Shown here in pieces: positions 57,774 to 64,000 of a stretch of DNA of 64,000 bases. The stretch comes from Bryum argenteum (Eukaryota > Streptophyta > Bryopsida > Bryales > Bryaceae), in assembly GCA_037043015.1 (NCBI GenBank), contig CM073323.1, positions 10,041,758 to 10,105,757 of the forward strand, given 5' to 3'. The translations under genes were made by a program, and so were the position numbers. The notes under the pieces are model-generated. The model did no database searches. It saw nothing but the letters and a program-made list of their open reading frames with translations, and was not told where the DNA came from. Within the stretch, counting starts at the first letter, position 1, and each line of letters begins with the position of its first letter.

Positions 57774-60700
57774 TCAGGAGTTCGAACGTCGGAGATATAG
57801 AACAACACTAACTGCAACAACCGCAAATGTGCAAGCAACAAGTGTTGTATGCACGGTGGACCAGCCCTCGCTGTTCTTTACTGCTGGAGACGATTTTTTC
57901 AACGAGGTAGTCTTTCTATTTCGAGGTGCGGACGTTTCTTCCAGATGTAACGTCAATGCCTGAACATCAAAACCCCTCGTCACTCCCAACATTCCACGCA
58001 ATCCCCTCACTTTCTAATTTGACAAGCTTGAACCTCACCTTCCACCCACTAATCCGGGCAAAATTGACAGCAGCTACAAGGTCGGAGTCGGTAGCAAGTA
58101 ACACTTTATCATCTTCATCATCAATATACTGCACAGCAAAAGAGTGACCACGTATCTCGCCTTCATGGAATAGAAGGCTGTCGATCTCGATTGCAGCACT
58201 CAACAAGAAAAGCTGCCGATAGTTGAAAAGCATACTGAAAAAGTTCAACGTACCATAAGTCGAGGTAGATGAGTACGATCTATCTCGTCACCGACACGTT
58301 GTACGATTGTAGACATAAGTTCGGTCAAACTCTCACAACCTGGGGATGTTAATTCAAAACACCTGAGGAATGATCTGAATGATCAGTTACAACACGTTGC
58401 CTATCCCATCCACTTCAATGTCACAAGGTACTTGCAATGATGAATTTGCTGGTACGTTGAACTTACCACAATTGAACCGATAATGGCCAACCTTGCCATC
58501 AGAACCAGGGACTTTTAATTTGAAAGCAAAAGTGTTGCCAAGTCCAAACGATGGATAATTGGTCTGTCTCTCCGAGTAAACGTCAGATTGTCGTGCAGAT
58601 ATATCACTGCAGATACATTGAAAGCGCCATTGTCATCATAATGACCTGAGTTGAACTGAGCCTACCTAACACTCCTAAATGTCCCATGAGTGGTATACAT
58701 ACGTCACCATGAAGACCTGAGTTGAACTGAGCCTACCTAACACTCCCTAAATGTCCCATGGGTGGTATACATACGTCACCGTTATATAAAGTACAGAAGC
58801 TCATACAACAAGTTTTTAGACTACACTTAAGTTATAAAGTGTACGCTATGACAACTCCAATGCCGTGAAGAAGTAAGTATAATGTGGGAAACTACAATTG
58901 GTCGCAATGGGCTTCCTAGATCTTCAGGACTTGATATCAATGAAGAGGCTAAAGAATGTGAGGACAAGCTTGCCTGCGAGAGTCAGATTCATCTTCGGCT
59001 GGTTCCAAAGCTAAGGCAGAATCCCAAAACTTTTGCAGCATTGTGGTGGCCATATCTTGACCTCCACCAACAGCGCCTCCAACCTGAAAATCACAATTTC
59101 TCTTCTTGAATCGAGCACTTGAACTTTGAAGAGTAAAAATTGATCCAAGCCATCATCATACAGAACTGATGAAGAGTCCATGCATTGATTCTTCAATCGG
59201 AAGGATATACTCTAAAGAATCTGAGAACAACGCCGAAACTTACAGTAGCAACGGCTCCATGCGTGAGCTGTAAGACATCCACGCAAGCCACCACATATCC
59301 ATCTGCACCAGGGCAATACGTACTCGGTGTAAATTGTTACCATTACGATAAAATGCTCGCTGTTTCTATATGTTTCTCGAGATAAAAGATGAGGGCATCT
59401 TATCACGTTTCAAACGACCGCATTTACACCTCAAAATGCAAAAGGAGAAAGCATCATACTCACCACGATCCGTAACAGGGAGATGGAGGAATTTTCCGTC
59501 GTGCATAGTATGTAAAGCATCCACAAGAGTAGTGTCCAAACCAGCACACTCAGGATTGGGCGTCATCACCTGCACACGCCTCCCAAGGTATAACTCAACC
59601 GTCTGACTATTCAGGTCCTCTCATCAGAAGGATAAACTAGTGAAAAGTACAAACTAAGTCATGTTAGACATTGTCTAGGTATTCGCACCTTTTCCAAAGT
59701 AGTGGTTTCAGGATTTAAACCTTGGGCAACTACTCTCATCAAGACATCCTTGGAGCTGTAAACATCAATTTCACAATGTTGTGTCAGTTTATGACATACA
59801 ACTCTATATCGAAATGCACACCACAGGGTAATATGGAACATGCCGGGAAGGCCAAATTTCAAGATTCCAAAAGAATACCCACCACATTGGAATATACTCG
59901 TCTCATAACTCAACCAAACTGTGCTAGCACACGACTTCGTAGAGTATAGAAGACGAAGTGCCAAAACAGCCTCTGAGATTGGAGAATTTCTAAATCAACT
60001 TTGTATCATCAGCAGGAGATATTTGAGTTCTTCATGAACTACCAGAGAGACGGGGTAAAGAAGCACTTACGTGACGATTCCGATGGGTTTGTTGTTTGAA
60101 GAAGTGATAATAACTGAGTTCATTCTTTGCTCTTTCATAATCTTGGTCGCAAGCGTGACAGTATCAGATGGCGAACACGTGGGCATTCTGTCAAAAGCAT
60201 CATTCTGAGAGAGAGCTCCAAGACTCTGAGAGCATAACATCCCCTCCTCTAAGATTTGCAAGTATGCATATGCAGACATCACATGAAATACTAGGCTGCA
60301 AGAAGGCTTACTTTGTTCCTTCCGCAATCAAGGATCCCAGCGTAGGCCTGAACATCCGATCGCGCAAATTCTCAATAAAATTGGATTTATCTGAACAAGT
60401 CGATAAGTCACACCTTCCCCGTAAATGCGTAAGATGTTAAGACATTATTTCTGGATCGTCTAATTACTCAGTTTTGGCCTAATTTAGCTGGATCGCAAAG
60501 AAACTTGGAGAATGAAACTCATGACATAATGTAATCAAAGAAGTAGATCAATCATTCACGCACCAGAGCCCTTGACGCTCCACTCACGCTCAACAGACTC
60601 CACAGCAGCTGCGATGGCATTACCCTTCTCAGCAGCCCGCTCCATGCGAGCAATAGCATCATAGAGACACTTCGTGATATCCAATAGAGCTACAACCTCC

Positions 60701-62322
60701 CCACCCTCCACTACAGGCAAGTGCCTGAATTTGCCTGAGAGGATTCAGCATTCACCTGAACTTGTCAGACCTTTTCGTGAACCAAAGCATGTGATTGGAC
60801 CAACCATACTGACTCCACAGGCGTTAAGCAAGTCAATACACTAAAAAGAAATATGTACAACCACAATAACACGATAAATCAGGAAACTATAAAAGACTTG
60901 TAAGGCATGGAAATTTTAAACTAAAATGCAAATTACATGTGAAAGCTGCACAGCATAAGACGACAAGGCTAAGGCTAGAAAAAATTACTGCACCTTGAAC
61001 CATCTTCTGTAAAGCTTCCACGGCTAGAGTATCGCCCATCACAAAAATAGGATTCCTCGTCATCACCTTCGAGACCGACGTCTCATGAGGCTTCAACCCT
61101 TCTGCAATGACCCTGGTGGCTACATCCTGCAATACAGATTATTTACTCAAAACTCGAGCCCAATCAAACACAAATTACACAAATTACACAAATTAAAGCA
61201 GGTTTAGGTGCCACTCTTGCTGTTCCTGACGCACAGGGCAATCAGTGTCTATTTGCAAACGCATGAGTAACAGCAGCCTTGATCCAAGCTTACGTCCAGG
61301 CGCAATTCAGAACGATACAATACCCGTTTTCCACAAAAACAACAGCGAGGAAGACCATGAAAATATGACTAAGTTGACAAAGTTCACCTTGTCTGTAATG
61401 ATGCCACAAAGGAGCGCACTAGAATCCGTAAGCAATGCAGCGTCCACCCGTCGAGTGGCCATCCGCCGACATGCATCGGCCACAGTTGTGCCATCAGGAA
61501 TGGTGAGAGCCTTTGACAGCCTCAAACGCTTCACTGTCCGTTCCCCTGGAGGACTGTACGAACAGACACGATAGCGTTCATGTACTCGATAACACAATAG
61601 AGAAACTGAAACTCTAACTCAGCAAAAGTTCAAAACTCAGGTATCACACGAAACAGATTTTCGAAGAAGCGAAGAAAATGCGCTTTTAGTATATCCACTT
61701 GATGTATACATGTTACACCTCGATTACAGAGCACTGGCACCACGACTAGTAAAGTTGTTGAATCAATCGTGAGCTTGGACATAATATTTCAAAGTCCCCA
61801 CGGACCGAAAACCGTGCACTCCAGTAATTTGCATTAAGATAACACATGAACTGTCGCAATTATGAACTTCAATCTTTCACTTTCTGAAAGCCGATATATC
61901 AACAATAATTGTGCTATAGGAAAATAATGCGATTGCATGTAGCACTATCAGAAATTTGCAACTGGAAGCTCAAGAAGGCACAGGCAACACGCTGTGCCAT
62001 AACTGCTAAAGAAAAAAATGCTCATTCCAGAGCTGCTTCCAGTTACACAATGAAATTTTCTTGCAAATTTCTCACTCTGTAATGAAATGGTAGGAGAGCA
62101 ATTGAGCTTTAATTTCCAATGCAAGAGTGTCCAAGAAAGAACGTACACGGATCTGGAAGGCTTGCGGGTAAGAACTGCGCCATTGCCTTGAGAAGATTTC
62201 TTCTGGCCAGTAGAGGGAGCAGTGGTAGTACCGGAACGGACACTCTTTTGCGACGACATCGAAGTACGCTTGGCAGTATCAGCCGCTCCACCTCCACCTT
62301 CCGAACCAGCTCTGCTACTCAT
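57774..62322 (-). CDS. CBS-CBS-PB1 protein with C-terminal membrane anchor
   Basis: Fourteen exons: 62322-62147, 61553-61388, 61126-60994, 60734-60564, 60390-60312, 60187-60071, 59755-59689, 59569-59464, 59302-59244, 59083-58974, 58606-58467, 58339-58254, 58212-58039, 57959-57774; 589 aa. The order matches plant CBSCBSPB proteins: a Ser-rich start (MSSRAGSEGGG), first CBS pair (about 64-185; VKRLRLSKALTIPDGTTVAD, SKVMTRNPIFVMGDTLAVEA, FRHLPVVEGGEVVALLDI), second CBS pair (about 243-358; KPIGIVTSKDVLMRVVAQGL, KFLHLPVTDR), PB1 (about 410-540; ISGWK|ALTLHLE), and a hydrophobic tail (TTLVACTFAVVAVSVVLYLR) that should anchor it in a membrane. CBS pairs sense adenosyl ligands; PB1 mediates protein pairing. 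The exact role of the plant family is unsettled. The intron after exon 10 has a GC donor (CGCAG|GCAAGC). Confidence 0.92.
58643..58779 (+). repeat. 71-bp tandem duplication in a CBS-PB1 gene intron
   Basis: GACCTGAGTTGAACTGAGCC through GGTATACATACGTCACC occurs twice head to tail (from 58643 and 58714) in the GC-AG intron between exons 10 and 11; nearly identical copies. Confidence 0.9.
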
Positions 62323-63777
62323 CGTTTCAGTCTCCAGCTTTCCCTTTCTTTCCTTGCTAACCAGCTAAGACTCCAGCATCTAACGAACCCTACCAGCAGC
62401 AGCAGCTGACCAATTACTCAACACAAAAACAATGCCCCGTCCTCCCTCGCACGTAATTCACTCCCTTTCCTTTCTTGGCTCCCACGCACAAGAAAGGACC
62501 TCGAATTTGAAACCGATCCAAACGAAATTTTCCAAAGAAAAACGGCCTTCCGTAATTTATATACCGGGTTTAAACCTGCAACAACTACGATAGCAACTAT
62601 GGGATGAGTCCCTGGGTAACCGGCAGTCGACCGGGCGCAACTGCCACCAAGAAAACGCGAGTCAGCAGCGAATTTTCCCGTGAATGGCTCGAATTGAAGA
62701 AGAAAACGAGCGCGAGGAAATGACGAGGCTACAATTGCGTCGGCAAGAACGAGGCAATCGTTATTGGCGATTGACGCCGAAGAATCCGAATCTGCTTGCA
62801 ATGGCACCCGGAGGAGAAGCACCAGGATACCTGCCTCAGCCTCGCGCACAATAGGGAACGTAATGGGAGCGTCGTTCCCTTGACGGTTGCGCCCATTTCA
62901 AATCCTGTTCCCTGGACAGAGTGGATTACTTTATAATTGGAACTTTTGTACCGGTAATGCACATGCAGATACGTGAATGTGGAATTTTGGGTCTGTGGCG
63001 GTGGGTAGGAAGCAAATTCCATTTTGCTGAATGCCTCCAATGATCCAAAATGACTTTGATTATCCAAGACATGCAGGGATCTGCAGGGCACCCATTTCTT
63101 TAGGACCCAGATGTGAAGAATGATTCGCAGGACCACGAATGGAGTTGGAGTAACCAGCAAGTGGAACAAGGTCACTTATAAATGACATGTGGAGTAAATA
63201 TTCTTCAGGACCACCAGGACCGACTCAACACTGGGTACAGAATGTACTTAAGACATGCACAAGATTGAAAACGTGCACATAAGAATGAACTCTCATACAA
63301 CGTTAAAAGTAAAATGATTCGTTTACTAAGAATATGGTGGTCAATGAATCGATTCAAGACTACCAACTTAAGCGTTGGTAGGGGATGAGAACTTTGTGGA
63401 TGTTATACATCCAGAAGCTCAAAGGTGCACTGTGCTCATTATCAGGAATCCAGGAAAGCGACACTGATTTTGAGATATTCGTTGTCTTGTACTACATGAC
63501 AGCAGAAGGATGCACAAGCAGACGGAACTCATCAATGAGTGATGGGCGATAAGCTGTAAGAACATCATTTCGGAATAACATTTGAGGCGTTTCTGGCCTC
63601 AAGCATCGTCATGATAAGATAAGAATGACATAGGATTCCTTATATAAAAGGGAACATGTGTCTCGTGAGAGTAATAGTGGGATGATGAATGGAACTACGA
63701 AAAGTATTGAGAAAAAGCTAATCAAATGATCTACAAAAAGTATTTAAGAAGCTATTCAAATGGAACCCCGCTCATGC
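62323..63777. other. Spacer between CBS-PB1 and GUN1-like genes
   Basis: Promoter of the CBS-PB1 gene plus unassigned sequence. A 143-codon minus frame (62418-62849) overlaps the likely promoter and is not recognised. The 3' flank of the GUN1-like gene lies at the right edge. Confidence 0.45.
62556..62563 (-). promoter_or_regulatory. TATA box for the CBS-PB1 gene
   Basis: TATATAAA on the minus strand, about 235 bp before the ATG at 62322; this would give a leader of roughly 200 nt. Confidence 0.45.
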
Positions 63778-64000
63778 TCACAGCAAGAGCATGTGCTCAA
63801 CATGCGGCTGATGAAGCCAATTGGAGAGGGGTTTACCATGACTAACAAAGCATCCCACATTGGAGTTTTCGACATAGAAGGGAGAGCCGAGGGCGTTCAA
63901 TAGATTCTGCACGGCTTGCCGAACTAACGAAGACCCAGTGACTCGACTGTGCTTACCCCATCCGGTGATGATCTCGATTCGCTCAGGAGCAACGCCGGTG
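63778..64000 (-). CDS. GUN1-like PPR-SMR protein, C-terminal end (partial)
   Basis: The minus strand from the window edge reads RIEIITGWGKHSRVTGSSLV then RQAVQNLLNALGSPFYVENS and NVGCFVSHGKPLSNWLHQPH, ending with a stop at 63778-63780. This is the SMR domain with its TGxGKHS core and the C-terminal extension typical of GUN1 and related PPR-SMR proteins. GUN1 is a chloroplast protein in plastid-to-nucleus signalling and plastid protein homeostasis. Only the last 73 codons are in the window; the PPR array would lie beyond 64000. A related PPR-SMR paralogue cannot be excluded. Confidence 0.85.
   Translation of the reverse strand, partial: TGVAPERIEIITGWGKHSRVTGSSLVRQAVQNLLNALGSPFYVENSNVGCFVSHGKPLSNWLHQPHVEHMLLL

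Overview
This looks like nuclear DNA of a streptophyte plant. It carries spliced plant-type genes: three AWPM-19-like membrane proteins, an Mn-type cation diffusion facilitator, plastid KASIII, a CBS/PB1 protein and the end of a GUN1-like PPR-SMR gene. It also holds a PIF/Harbinger transposon, many short inverted-repeat elements, and two pieces of plastid DNA (petD, ndhF). The ndhF piece retains the ndh complex and its wording resembles bryophytes, ferns or charophyte algae more than seed plants. I cannot name the species.

Layout. 1-13.3 kb is gene-poor and mosaic: a petD fragment, a small TTAA-flanked inverted-repeat element, a hAT-like transposase relic, a ~0.85-1.15 kb segment present twice (3.33-4.17 and 8.74-9.92 kb), and two members of a TTAA-flanked element family (10.46-11.45, 12.15-12.59 kb). 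13.30-17.28 kb is a complete-looking PIF/Harbinger transposon with both reading frames, matching ends and a TTA target duplication. 18.3-20.6 kb holds tandem repeats and MITE-like elements. 21.1-26.0 kb is a cluster of three AWPM-19-like genes with the same exon plan. 26-31 kb has no gene I recognise. 31.05-34.01 kb is an MTP9/10-type CDF transporter (minus). 36-41.2 kb is repeat-rich and includes an 800-bp head-to-head inverted repeat of one element.

41.23-49.56 kb appears to be one composite DNA transposon. Its outer ends are long, degenerate inverted repeats rich in GCAGTACTGC-type words. Between them lie a broken LRR gene fragment, a GC-rich repeat / plastid ndhF / GC-rich repeat / 18S rDNA mosaic, and a nine-exon Plavaka-type transposase. 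The transposase has one in-frame TAG, a CATGTT/CATGTC hexamer array in an intron, and a chromodomain-bearing retroelement fragment in the last intron.

50.4-54.3 kb is plastid KASIII (minus, about nine exons). 57.8-62.3 kb is a four-CBS plus PB1 protein with a C-terminal membrane anchor (minus, 14 exons). 63.78 kb to the window edge is the 3' end of a GUN1-like gene (minus). Three of about 32 reconstructed introns in the host genes use GC-AG borders. The host genes (ABA/desiccation-type membrane proteins, Mn transport, plastid fatty-acid synthesis, plastid signalling) do not form an evident pathway; they are ordinary neighbours separated by transposon debris.
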